64,000 nucleotides of DNA from Cytophagales bacterium (lineage in GTDB: Bacteria > Bacteroidota > Bacteroidia > Cytophagales > Cyclobacteriaceae): the NCBI GenBank assembly GCA_020402945.1, contig JADBYQ010000059.1:19153-83152 (forward strand), in the 5' to 3' direction. This document shows, piece by piece, positions 34,031-43,030 of the stretch. The notes under the pieces were generated by a model. It made no database searches. It saw only the letters and a list, made by a program, of their open reading frames with translations, and was not told the origin of the DNA. Each line of letters opens with the position of its first letter. Position 1 is the first letter of the stretch. The translations under genes were made by a program, and so were the position numbers.

Positions 34031-37000
34031 ATGCAAAAGATCTTTTACTTTCTCGTGTTTCTGTTTGCTGCAGCCAATGTGCTTGCGCAAAAAAAGGAAA
34101 CAAAAACAACACTAACCTTTGACGAAAAGTTGTACTCAGCATTGGAGTGGCGCAGTATCGGCCCTTACCGTGGAGGCAGATCAGCCGCAGTGACGGGAGT
34201 ACCTGGAAAGCCAAATCTCTTCTACATGGGCGCAACCGGGGGAGGCGTTTGGAAAACGAATGATGCTGGAAATACCTGGAGAAATATTTCAGATGGTTTC
34301 TTTGGTAGCTCAATAGGATCGGTTGCCGTTAGCGAGTGGGACAACAATGTAATCTATGTTGGGCAGGGCGAAGGCACCATCCGGGGAAATGTCTCTTATG
34401 GTCATGGCATGTGGAAATCAACGGACGCTGGAAAAACTTGGATTTTTGTTGGATTGAAAGAATCTAAGCACATTCCTCGCATTCGGATACACCCCAAAAA
34501 TCCGGATTTGGTGTATGCGGCCGTATTAGGCGATTTGTTCAAATCTTCAGAGGAGCGGGGCGTCTATCGAAGTGACGATGGTGGAAAAAATTGGAAACGC
34601 ATTTTATTTGCTAACGCCAATGCGGGTGCAGTTGACTTGTGTATGGATCCCAATAATCCACGCATACTTTACGCATCAATGTGGAGAGCAAAAAGAACGC
34701 CTTATAGTATGGAAAGTGGAGGCGAAGGCTCTGCGATATATAAAAGTACCGATGGCGGTGAGACCTGGAAAAACATTTCTACTAACGATGGATTGCCCAA
34801 AGGAATTTGGGGCATTTCTTGTGTCTCGGTTTCTCCAGTCAATTCTAACCGCGTGTATGCCATGATTGAAAATGACAATGGAGGTGTTTATCGTTCAGAT
34901 GATGCAGGACAAACCTGGAAAAAAATGAATGACGACCGGAACCTCCGCCAACGGGCATGGTACTACACAAAAATTTATGCCGATACCAAAGATGAAGATA
35001 TGCTGTATGTGATGAATGTTTCCTACCACAAATCAAAAGATGGTGGCAAAACATTCCAATCCTACAATGCTCCACATGGCGATCATCATGACCTTTGGAT
35101 TGCGCCAGAAGACAACCAGCGTATGGTTATTGCCGATGACGGTGGCGCCCAGGTTTCGTTTGATGCCGGAGAAAATTGGTCGACCTATGGAAATCAACCC
35201 ACTGCGCAATACTATCGCGTGACTACCGACAATCATTTCCCCTATCGCATCTATGGAGCACAACAAGATAACTCTACCCAACGAGTAGCCCACCGGACAG
35301 ATGGCTTTTCAATTGGAGATCGTGATTGGGAGCCAACAGCAGGTGGCGAGAGCGGACATATTGCGGTAGACCCAACAGACAATGATGTGGTGTTTGGTGG
35401 TAGCTACGATGGTCTATTAACAAGAAAAAATCATCGCACCGGTGAAGAGCGCGGTATCAACGCGTGGCCAGACAACCCGATGGGCCACGGAGCAGAGGGA
35501 GCGAAGTACCGTTTCCAGTGGAATTTCCCGATCTTCTTTTCTCCGCATGACACAAAAAAATTATATGCCGCATCGCAAAATTTGCATGTAAGCTACAATG
35601 CCGGAGAGAGTTGGGAACTAGCTAGCCCAGACTTAACCAGAAATGATGCCTCTAAAATGGGTTCGTCTGGTGGACCGATCACAAAAGACAATACCTCGGT
35701 CGAATACTACTGTACGATTTTCGCAGTAGCGGAATCTCCATATGAAAAAGATCTCATCTTGGCGGGTTCCGATGATGGATTACTCCACATCACTCGCGAT
35801 GGTGGAAAAAATTGGACAAAACTTTCTGTGGCTGGAATGCCCGAGTGGACGATGATCAACAGCGTTGAATTTACGCCTCACGAAAAAGGTGCAGCCTATG
35901 TGGCCGCTACAAGTTATAAATCAGGTGACAATCGTCCCCTTCTTTTCAAAACAAAAGACTATGGAAAGACCTGGACAAAAATCACCGATGGCATAGATCC
36001 TACTCATTTCACACGCGTAGTAAGAGCGGACCAAAAACGTTCTGGTTTGTTGTATGCCGGCACTGAATTTGGAATGTATATTTCATTTGACGATGGTGCA
36101 AGCTGGAAACCTTTTCAGCTCAACTTGCCAATTGTTCCGATCAACGACCTCACTATTAAAAACGACAATCTCATTGCGGCCACGCAAGGAAGAAGCTTCT
36201 GGCTGATCGATGACCTTACTCCATTGCACCAGTTGAATGAGGCCGTTAGTAAGGCAGATGTGCATCTCTACAAACCAATGCCAAGTTACCGAATGAATGG
36301 TGGCCAAGCCGGACGAAGAGGGCAGCCTAAAACAGAAGGCGTGAATCACCCCAACGGTGTGATGATTCACTACTTCATCAAAGACACCACCAAAGCAGTG
36401 GCGTCATTGGAGATATTGGAGAGTAATGGCAAACTGATCAAAAAATTCGCCACCAAGCCCGACAAGAAAGCAAAAGAAAAGGAAGACGAACTAAAGCTGA
36501 AGCCGGGCATGAACCGTCAGGTTTGGAATATGCGCTATGCAGATGCTGAAGGTTTTGACGGAATTATTATGTGGGCTGCATCACTCACCGGACCCAAGGC
36601 GATGCCGGGTACTTATAAAGCTCGCTTGACTGTCAATGGAAAAGTGATGGAGACCGAATTTGAAATTGTAAAAGACCCGCGCACTAGTGGCACTCTGGCA
36701 GATATCAAAGCACAGTTCGATTTCTCTATCGCGGTTCGCGACAAACTCTCCGAAACAAACAAAGCTGTTAAAAAAATTCGTACCGCTCGCGAACAAATCA
36801 ATCGCGTAACAGAGCCGATGAAAGGCAAAGAGGAGATGAAAGATGTCAATGATATGGCAAAGTCAATTTTAGACGATATGAAGAAAATTGAAGAAACGCT
36901 TTATCAAACCAAGAACAAGAGTGGACAGGATCCTTTGAACTACCCTGTTCGATTAAACAACAAATTGGGTGCACTTGGCTCTGAGGTTGATGGCAGTGAC

Positions 37001-37165
37001 TTCCGACCGACCGAGCAAGTAAAAGCGGTGTATAAAGAAATTACTGAGAAAATTGACGAACAACTGAACTTGCTTAATAAAGTAATGACAGACAAAGTAC
37101 CTAAGTTCAATGAGCTCGTTAAACAAAAACAGGTGAATGCAATTTCGATTGGTGACATTATGTAG
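34031..37165 (+). CDS. Exported VPS10/BNR-repeat glycosyl-hydrolase-like protein
   Basis: The 1044-residue protein has a signal peptide (MQKIFYFLVFLFAAANVLAQ) and a double beta-propeller built of BNR/Asp-box blades: STDAGKTW, SDDGGKNWKR, STDGGETWKN, SDDAGQTWKK, SKDGGKTF and TRDGGKNWTK. After about residue 740 come a beta-rich domain and a coiled-coil end (KIRTAREQINRVTEPMKGKE). This is the sortilin-like or photosystem-assembly-factor-like family that is frequent and highly expressed in Bacteroidota. The role is unknown; possible carbohydrate or protein binding at the surface. It lacks a type IX sorting domain and is followed by a terminator. Confidence 0.9.
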   Translation: MQKIFYFLVFLFAAANVLAQKKETKTTLTFDEKLYSALEWRSIGPYRGGRSAAVTGVPGKPNLFYMGATGGGVWKTNDAGNTWRNISDGFFGSSIGSVAVSEWDNNVIYVGQGEGTIRGNVSYGHGMWKSTDAGKTWIFVGLKESKHIPRIRIHPKNPDLVYAAVLGDLFKSSEERGVYRSDDGGKNWKRILFANANAGAVDLCMDPNNPRILYASMWRAKRTPYSMESGGEGSAIYKSTDGGETWKNISTNDGLPKGIWGISCVSVSPVNSNRVYAMIENDNGGVYRSDDAGQTWKKMNDDRNLRQRAWYYTKIYADTKDEDMLYVMNVSYHKSKDGGKTFQSYNAPHGDHHDLWIAPEDNQRMVIADDGGAQVSFDAGENWSTYGNQPTAQYYRVTTDNHFPYRIYGAQQDNSTQRVAHRTDGFSIGDRDWEPTAGGESGHIAVDPTDNDVVFGGSYDGLLTRKNHRTGEERGINAWPDNPMGHGAEGAKYRFQWNFPIFFSPHDTKKLYAASQNLHVSYNAGESWELASPDLTRNDASKMGSSGGPITKDNTSVEYYCTIFAVAESPYEKDLILAGSDDGLLHITRDGGKNWTKLSVAGMPEWTMINSVEFTPHEKGAAYVAATSYKSGDNRPLLFKTKDYGKTWTKITDGIDPTHFTRVVRADQKRSGLLYAGTEFGMYISFDDGASWKPFQLNLPIVPINDLTIKNDNLIAATQGRSFWLIDDLTPLHQLNEAVSKADVHLYKPMPSYRMNGGQAGRRGQPKTEGVNHPNGVMIHYFIKDTTKAVASLEILESNGKLIKKFATKPDKKAKEKEDELKLKPGMNRQVWNMRYADAEGFDGIIMWAASLTGPKAMPGTYKARLTVNGKVMETEFEIVKDPRTSGTLADIKAQFDFSIAVRDKLSETNKAVKKIRTAREQINRVTEPMKGKEEMKDVNDMAKSILDDMKKIEETLYQTKNKSGQDPLNYPVRLNNKLGALGSEVDGSDFRPTEQVKAVYKEITEKIDEQLNLLNKVMTDKVPKFNELVKQKQVNAISIGDIM

Positions 37166-37187
37166 AAGATATTCTCTCTACAACAAC

Positions 37188-37214
37188 AAAAGCCTCCAGT
37201 ATGGGGGCTTTTTT
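37188..37214. terminator. Rho-independent terminator after the BNR-protein gene
   Basis: AAAAGCCTCC (37188-37197) pairs with GGGGGCTTTT (37203-37212, one T-G pair) around a 5-base loop, followed by more T residues. It serves the + gene and, on the other strand, the convergent C25 peptidase gene. Confidence 0.85.
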
Positions 37215-37237
37215 GTTTCAGAAAAATAATCGATTCG

Positions 37238-40200
37238 CTATCTCATTAGCACCAATCTGCCTTTTTGGGAAACACTCTTTCCCTTTGCAGTCACATTCAT
37301 TCTAAAAATATAGATTCCGTTGGGCATTTCGTTTCCAGCGCTATCAACTGCACTCCATGAAAATTCGTTTGTCCCAATGATAAAATTCTCTACTTGAGCT
37401 CGTCCGAAATTCTGAATCAGGCGACCGTCTAATGAATAAATTTGAAGTGAGAAATCATCCGGTAAATTATTTCCACTCAAGACGAAACTGAAATAAAAAG
37501 AGGAAGTAGAAGGATTGGGATACACCGATTTTAAAACAAGAACAGTGCTGTCACTCACTCGAAAATCAATCTCGTAAGGCTTCAAGCCACTTTTGTTTCC
37601 GCTTGCATCTGTGCCTTCTACCCGCAATGTATACAAGCCCTCTGTCAAACTTTGAGGAGCAAATTTAACTTTAAACGGCTCCGTGGAAGTTGCCGGTGAC
37701 CAAGTAACATCCGGCCGGCCAAAATAAATTGGTGTAAAGGGGCAATTGGAATTGCCACATTCCGATTTCAGAAAGATGGTCATACCTACTGTGTCTTTCT
37801 TCAGCAAAAACGGATTATCGTCCGAAAGTTCAATTTCAATGTTAGGTTGGTTAGACACAAAATCTTTGTTTTGAATCACCCGACCATCTATTCGCACTTT
37901 TAAGGTTGGTGCAGTTAAGTCGGGAAGTACTTTCAAATAATCTAAACCATTTACAATATTGTTGTCATAGTATTGTTCCGGTAATTCCTTTGGATTTACA
38001 AAGACAGAAACATCATTTAACCCAGCTTTCAATTTCGTGTCTATACTGAATGAAATGCCGATGGTCTCACCTGGCTTTGGAGCGTTGATAAAAAAAGATG
38101 AGGATTGATTTTTTCCGGAATTCTTTGTCAATACATCGGTTCGTACAGTGAGTTGACCTGAGAACTGTTTATCAGAAATATTTGTAAACCCAAATGATTG
38201 GTCGGTAAATGTCTGCCCTTCCTGTACTGTCTGCTGAGCAATAGCTCCCTTGCGTACAAGTATTCCTTCCGCAACTGTCTCAAACAAAACGATCCATTTG
38301 CGCAATTGGGCTGCTGAAAGATTTACTGCATCTTCCATCTTCACTTCCAGTCTTAGCAATGGGTATTGTTTCGCATCGATGAAACTCAAGTCCAATGTGC
38401 CCGTTACATTGTCTCGTAACATTGTTTCGACACCAAGTAATGAAACACCATAAATCGTAAAACCAACTACGTCAGTCGTTTGAAGCTCGGTAACCTGATT
38501 GACCAAACGAACCCAATTTTTTGCAGGGCCTATCACGGTCGACTTCATACTTCCATTTGAAAACCGACCTGTGATTGTTTTTGCAACAGACAATGATTGC
38601 GCGGTAGCTGGTGCAACACTGCTTTTGAAAACTCGGGCTGTGCCTACGGCTGCGCCCTTTCTACCCAGTATTACGATTGGCTCTCCATCCAACAAAAGAT
38701 TGATTTGTGCCGCGCTGATTCCAAAGTTCCCCAATTTGGTTTTCACATTATTTGACCAAGTCGTGTAGCCAGGGTTGCCAATAGAAAAAAGAACTACTGA
38801 GTCACTTTGTTGAATGGCATCAATGTACGTTGCCAAATCATCATTCAAGCCAGTCTCAAGTTCTGACAACAAAAAGCTGTTTATCAACTGTGGTTCCCTT
38901 CCGCAGGTGCGTGGGTCTTGAAAATTAAATGGAATGCCCGCATAAGGCACAGCCGTGTTTTTGTTAAACGCCACAAGATTAATGGTATTGCTTCTGCAGG
39001 GTTGACCTTGAGATGCCACATTGTATTCTACATTGTTGATTTTAAATGATACACTTGTGGCGGGTGTGGGATTAGTACTTCCGAACGTGGTCACAGAAAA
39101 CGGCTGCACACTTTCCAAGTAACTCAATTTTCTTAATTGTGCATCTTTCAGCAGACCGAACACTTGATTTTCATTGTACTGGGGGAACTTCAATTGCCCC
39201 CATCCTTCCGATCCATTTTTTATAAAGGTAAACGAGGTGGTCATCCACTCAGTACTTTCATTTGACTTAGGCTTATCGAATCGGGTACGCCAATAATAAA
39301 CCGTGGAATCAACCGGAAGCAAATTGACCGAAACCTTGGCAAGTACTTCGCCCGACACGACTTGAGATTTTAAGAATGAGCTGTTAAACAAATTAGTCGT
39401 ATCTATCTCGATGCGAAAATCTCTGACACTGGATATCAAATCAGTAGCTTGAAACACGAGATCCAGAGACTGCTTGCTTACCAATGCATATGGAGAAGGA
39501 AAAAGATTTTTTGTTCCGTTCGATGAAATCAATCCATTAAACGTAGCGGAATTATTGAGTTTACTAATTTCTTTAATAGTATTGAGAGGATCAATAATTA
39601 CAGTGAATTGATTGAGGCCACCACCCGCTGCGTCTCGCTTCACCCGAAAAACTACCGTGTCTTGACTAAGCACATTTTGAAAAATGGAGTCGTAGCTTTT
39701 GGATGTATTATCACTGAATGTTCGTATCAACCTCATGGGCAAATTACCAGTACCAGTCGCACCTAGGTTCTTTCGCACAACCCGAACACAGAAGGAATTA
39801 CTTTGAGAAGTCACCGGCAACCCATCAAGTGACAACAGGGAGAGGGAGGTATTTTCAAGAAGATAATCTGGTTTAGCCGTTCCAAAAAGTTTTACGGCCG
39901 GATCTCCCAATAAAACCATTTGCTGTACTTGTGTAACACTTAGTATATCTGATCCAAAGGAGTTCAGGTAACGACTCGCTACCTCCTTTTGAACATCGCC
40001 AATTCCTTTTTGAATAAATGTGGTGTCGGCAAAACCCACATGATAAAACAAATCAGAATACGCCCGAAGGGTATTACTAAAACCAAATGAGCTATGAGCA
40101 ATAAAGCTTCTGGCACCTTTATTAGTGGCCAACATCCAGTCTTCTCCAAAAATAGTTCCGTTCAAAAAGAATGCACCCGCATTGCAGCCATTAATCAAAA

Positions 40201-42172
40201 ACACGGGATACTTGCCGTGATTATTGTAACCTAAAACCGGATCTGAAACAAAACCAATGTCAATATCGATAGTGCCGGGTGATGAATGTCCAAAAAACGT
40301 AATAAGATTTGTTCCTTTATTCACCTGATCAGATACATTGATCAGCTGAGAAGGATTTGATTCCCTCTTTCCAATTGTCGTGATGTTGCCCCCCCAACTT
40401 GCTCCCTTTGCCACATCTTTAAACCCATCGACATAGCTTCGAAACAAAGGCAATTCAAAAGGTTGAATGCCACCGCTGAGATGAAGTCCCTGCTTCCTCC
40501 ACTCTTGTGCAACCGAAGCCGATTCGGTTTCAATTATCTTATTCAAATAAGCAGCCACTTGTGTGGCGTTCGAAGCAGACAATCTTCCTGTTGCCACTTT
40601 CGGTTCGAACGTAGTGCCGCCCAACCCTGCTGTAAATGCCATGTCGGCAGCTGGATAACCAGCCGAAGGCACTAGGTCTCTAAATTCACTGGGGGGCAAT
40701 GCTTTTCTTTGATAGCTGGAGTAAGAAGAAATATCTCTACCCTTGCCAATGATAAATAAGTATTTTGGATTACCCTTATCAACCATCCATCGCATAAACT
40801 CATAAATCGCAAGTGAAGAGGTCTCTCCATAGTTGAATTGATCGTAGAGTTGATCAGAAGTAATGGTAAGCGTATCGTATTTTCCGCCCGCGTTTGAAGC
40901 TCTGTACGCAGCATAGGACTGTACCACATTGGCGTAGCCAAGCGCGGGTTTCATCAAGGCCCGGTGCGTTATGATTAAGAAATTAGGAATCGTTGGATTG
41001 ATAGACCGAAACGAGACAGGCTTTATAATGGGCGTTGTTGTGATACTTGCCGCCAATAACTTTCTCGCTGTTGAAGTATTTGAAACCACCGCGCTCAGTG
41101 CACTTCCCGCTGCGCGTGTTCCAATAGTAAGTACATCATCTGGGTCGGTCACATCCCACAAGCGAGTATTGGGAGACGGGTTGTCAATCTCGATGTACGA
41201 TTTATTAGAACCGTTCACTTGAAGAATAAATTTCTTCTCGGTTAGGGTTGAAGCGTTGAAATTCTGTGGAAACGTGATTTTCACAAAAGCAGTGCTAAAC
41301 TGAAACCGGTTGGTAGTGGAGGTAGCCGCTTTTAATCGAACCGTTACTTTTCCATCGGCACCTATGTCACTCCAATTGATCGGCAATGAAAGCAAAGGTG
41401 TTTCAAATCCAAAAAAATTGGTGGAAGTAATTGACCGCATGGCTCCCGTGTTTGCACCAACCAAAACTTCAGCACCATGCGCAATGTTGTCGCGCCCGAC
41501 TAAAAATACTTCTAGCTGCGGCAATCCCGCCAAGGGCACCGAGTTAGTGACAAGGTCAAGTACGTAATCGATCGATTGATTTTGTTGTAGTGCAGTTCCA
41601 AACCATCCTTCCGCCTGCACAAACTGAGTATAGCTTAGCTCACTATTTTGAGTAGCGCCTGCAGAATAACTATTCCCTAATACCAACAGCCTTTCCTCGT
41701 TATGAAAAACTTCTTTTGGAATATTCGAAACATTCACCTCAGAGAAATTTGCCATGCGTTTTCCAGCTGGCGGAATCAATGAATAAGTTAGGAAATAGGC
41801 CGTTGTATCGCTGTAAAGGTTATAAAAATTGTGAGGCTGTGCAGAGGACGGCTGATAAAGTTTTTTGTCGAGTGTGCCATCGTTTTTTCGTCCAAAAAAT
41901 TCAATAAAATCAGTCGCGTTAAAAACAGCATCCGATTCGCCTTGCACAAAAATAGCTTGCTCTACACCTCTGTGATATAGCTTTATCAGTCGTGGGTCTA
42001 CCGAGTTCACTGGAAAACTTGCCGCTAAAAGATCTGAGTAAGTGAGTCTATAGATGCCGTCTTTTGCAACCGAGACTTTGTAATAGGACTGATTCCCATT
42101 AATCCAACTATTGGCATATTGCCCGCTTGCAGAAAGGGAGAACAAAATGAGCCCAAAAGCCAACATTCTCAT
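37238..42172 (-). CDS. C25 (gingipain/PorU-like) peptidase with type IX secretion sorting domain
   Basis: Started at ATG 42172 (MRMLAFGLILFSLSASGQ, a signal peptide), the product has about 1644 residues. The C25 core holds His629 in FFGHSSPG and Cys663 in NGCNAG, spaced 34 residues apart as in gingipains. Beta-rich and CARDB-like segments follow, and the end is a type A T9SS sorting domain (YPNPSTSSFYFSF, YSLDGRLIQNFG, NGIYIFRMNV, KGRLVL). The size and layout fit the protein annotated in Bacteroidota as PorU2, a relative of the T9SS sortase PorU, which cleaves sorting domains and attaches cargo to the surface. No other T9SS gene lies here. Whether it is a sortase or a cargo protease is not decided. 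Confidence 0.85.
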   Translation of the reverse strand: MRMLAFGLILFSLSASGQYANSWINGNQSYYKVSVAKDGIYRLTYSDLLAASFPVNSVDPRLIKLYHRGVEQAIFVQGESDAVFNATDFIEFFGRKNDGTLDKKLYQPSSAQPHNFYNLYSDTTAYFLTYSLIPPAGKRMANFSEVNVSNIPKEVFHNEERLLVLGNSYSAGATQNSELSYTQFVQAEGWFGTALQQNQSIDYVLDLVTNSVPLAGLPQLEVFLVGRDNIAHGAEVLVGANTGAMRSITSTNFFGFETPLLSLPINWSDIGADGKVTVRLKAATSTTNRFQFSTAFVKITFPQNFNASTLTEKKFILQVNGSNKSYIEIDNPSPNTRLWDVTDPDDVLTIGTRAAGSALSAVVSNTSTARKLLAASITTTPIIKPVSFRSINPTIPNFLIITHRALMKPALGYANVVQSYAAYRASNAGGKYDTLTITSDQLYDQFNYGETSSLAIYEFMRWMVDKGNPKYLFIIGKGRDISSYSSYQRKALPPSEFRDLVPSAGYPAADMAFTAGLGGTTFEPKVATGRLSASNATQVAAYLNKIIETESASVAQEWRKQGLHLSGGIQPFELPLFRSYVDGFKDVAKGASWGGNITTIGKRESNPSQLINVSDQVNKGTNLITFFGHSSPGTIDIDIGFVSDPVLGYNNHGKYPVFLINGCNAGAFFLNGTIFGEDWMLATNKGARSFIAHSSFGFSNTLRAYSDLFYHVGFADTTFIQKGIGDVQKEVASRYLNSFGSDILSVTQVQQMVLLGDPAVKLFGTAKPDYLLENTSLSLLSLDGLPVTSQSNSFCVRVVRKNLGATGTGNLPMRLIRTFSDNTSKSYDSIFQNVLSQDTVVFRVKRDAAGGGLNQFTVIIDPLNTIKEISKLNNSATFNGLISSNGTKNLFPSPYALVSKQSLDLVFQATDLISSVRDFRIEIDTTNLFNSSFLKSQVVSGEVLAKVSVNLLPVDSTVYYWRTRFDKPKSNESTEWMTTSFTFIKNGSEGWGQLKFPQYNENQVFGLLKDAQLRKLSYLESVQPFSVTTFGSTNPTPATSVSFKINNVEYNVASQGQPCRSNTINLVAFNKNTAVPYAGIPFNFQDPRTCGREPQLINSFLLSELETGLNDDLATYIDAIQQSDSVVLFSIGNPGYTTWSNNVKTKLGNFGISAAQINLLLDGEPIVILGRKGAAVGTARVFKSSVAPATAQSLSVAKTITGRFSNGSMKSTVIGPAKNWVRLVNQVTELQTTDVVGFTIYGVSLLGVETMLRDNVTGTLDLSFIDAKQYPLLRLEVKMEDAVNLSAAQLRKWIVLFETVAEGILVRKGAIAQQTVQEGQTFTDQSFGFTNISDKQFSGQLTVRTDVLTKNSGKNQSSSFFINAPKPGETIGISFSIDTKLKAGLNDVSVFVNPKELPEQYYDNNIVNGLDYLKVLPDLTAPTLKVRIDGRVIQNKDFVSNQPNIEIELSDDNPFLLKKDTVGMTIFLKSECGNSNCPFTPIYFGRPDVTWSPATSTEPFKVKFAPQSLTEGLYTLRVEGTDASGNKSGLKPYEIDFRVSDSTVLVLKSVYPNPSTSSFYFSFVLSGNNLPDDFSLQIYSLDGRLIQNFGRAQVENFIIGTNEFSWSAVDSAGNEMPNGIYIFRMNVTAKGKSVSQKGRLVLMR

Positions 42173-42318
42173 ACAAAGCCCCACCTTTATGCTAGTATAA
42201 TAGTTCACACGGATCAATACGAATTCAAAAATAGTGGTAACAGGGGATTAAAACTATTCCATGTCTATTTCGATAATATCTGTAGGATCTTGTCAAGCGA
42301 TCAATTTCTTGCCTTTCG

Positions 42319-42326
42319 TATCTTTG
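42319..42326 (+). promoter_or_regulatory. Candidate -7 element upstream of the DUF6992-like gene
   Basis: TATCTTTG matches TAnnTTTG and lies 17 bp before the ATG at 42343. No well-placed TTTG -33 element is visible; the nearest TTG (42290) is about 26 bp away, so the call is modest. Confidence 0.45.
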
Positions 42327-42342
42327 AAATCAAACGTTGTTT

Positions 42343-42948
42343 ATGAAACAGGTATTGCTCATTGCTTTCTTTGCCAATATTGTACCAGCTTTTTCTCAAA
42401 CAGAAACAGAAGTTTTTGTTAATGACTTTGACAACCGCAAAAACAAATTACAACATGATGGCATGGTTGTATTGGGTTCGTGGGCAAGTGCGAATATCAT
42501 CGGGAGTGCCATCGGGTATGGGCTTTCAACCAGTAACGAAGAAAAAGAGTTTTACATCATGAACGGCTCGTGGGGACTCATTAACCTTGGTCTCGCTTTA
42601 CCTGCGTTATTGGCCAAACCCAAACCAACCGCATCGCTATACGACCTTCAAAGAAATCAAACAAAATTTGAAAAGATATTCTTAGCCAACGCGGTGCTTG
42701 ACGTGGCCTACATTGCAGGAGGCTTTTACCTGAAAGAGTATGCAAGCAACCAGTCGGCACTCAAAGATCAAGAACGATTTAATGGGTTTGGCAATGCAAT
42801 TATCCTGCAAGGTGCAGGCCTGATGGCTTTTGATATTGCGATGACACTGCTTACTACTAAAAATAGAAGAACTCATTTAGATCCTTTTTTGAAGAAGACC
42901 TATTTCTCGTTCTCCGGCAATTCATTGCGCTTGGGGTATCGGTTTTAA
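42343..42948 (+). CDS. Membrane protein of unknown function (DUF6992-like)
   Basis: Started at ATG 42343, the product has 201 residues: a signal peptide (MKQVLLIAFFANIVPAFSQ), then alternating hydrophobic segments at about 45-62, 73-90, 113-130 and 148-166. Typical parts are MVVLGSWASANIIGSAIGYGL, MNGSWGLINLGLALPALL, AVLDVAYIAGGFYLKEYA and a final GNSLRLGYRF, which resembles an outer-membrane-like last strand. Comparable proteins are widespread in Bacteroidota without known function. It is divergent from the C25 peptidase gene. Confidence 0.7.
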   Translation: MKQVLLIAFFANIVPAFSQTETEVFVNDFDNRKNKLQHDGMVVLGSWASANIIGSAIGYGLSTSNEEKEFYIMNGSWGLINLGLALPALLAKPKPTASLYDLQRNQTKFEKIFLANAVLDVAYIAGGFYLKEYASNQSALKDQERFNGFGNAIILQGAGLMAFDIAMTLLTTKNRRTHLDPFLKKTYFSFSGNSLRLGYRF

Positions 42949-43030
42949 AGAAACATTCGTTTCTTGTTTCGCTAATGAGTAGTTGGTATTTTAGCTAAAT
43001 TGGGAACTTGTATCTCCACTTTTTCAAAAC

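Noticed and set aside
37238..42172. Calling the gene porU outright
   Set aside because: A C25 core with a sorting domain fits PorU, PorU2 and secreted gingipain-like proteases; without alignment the symbol is not safe.
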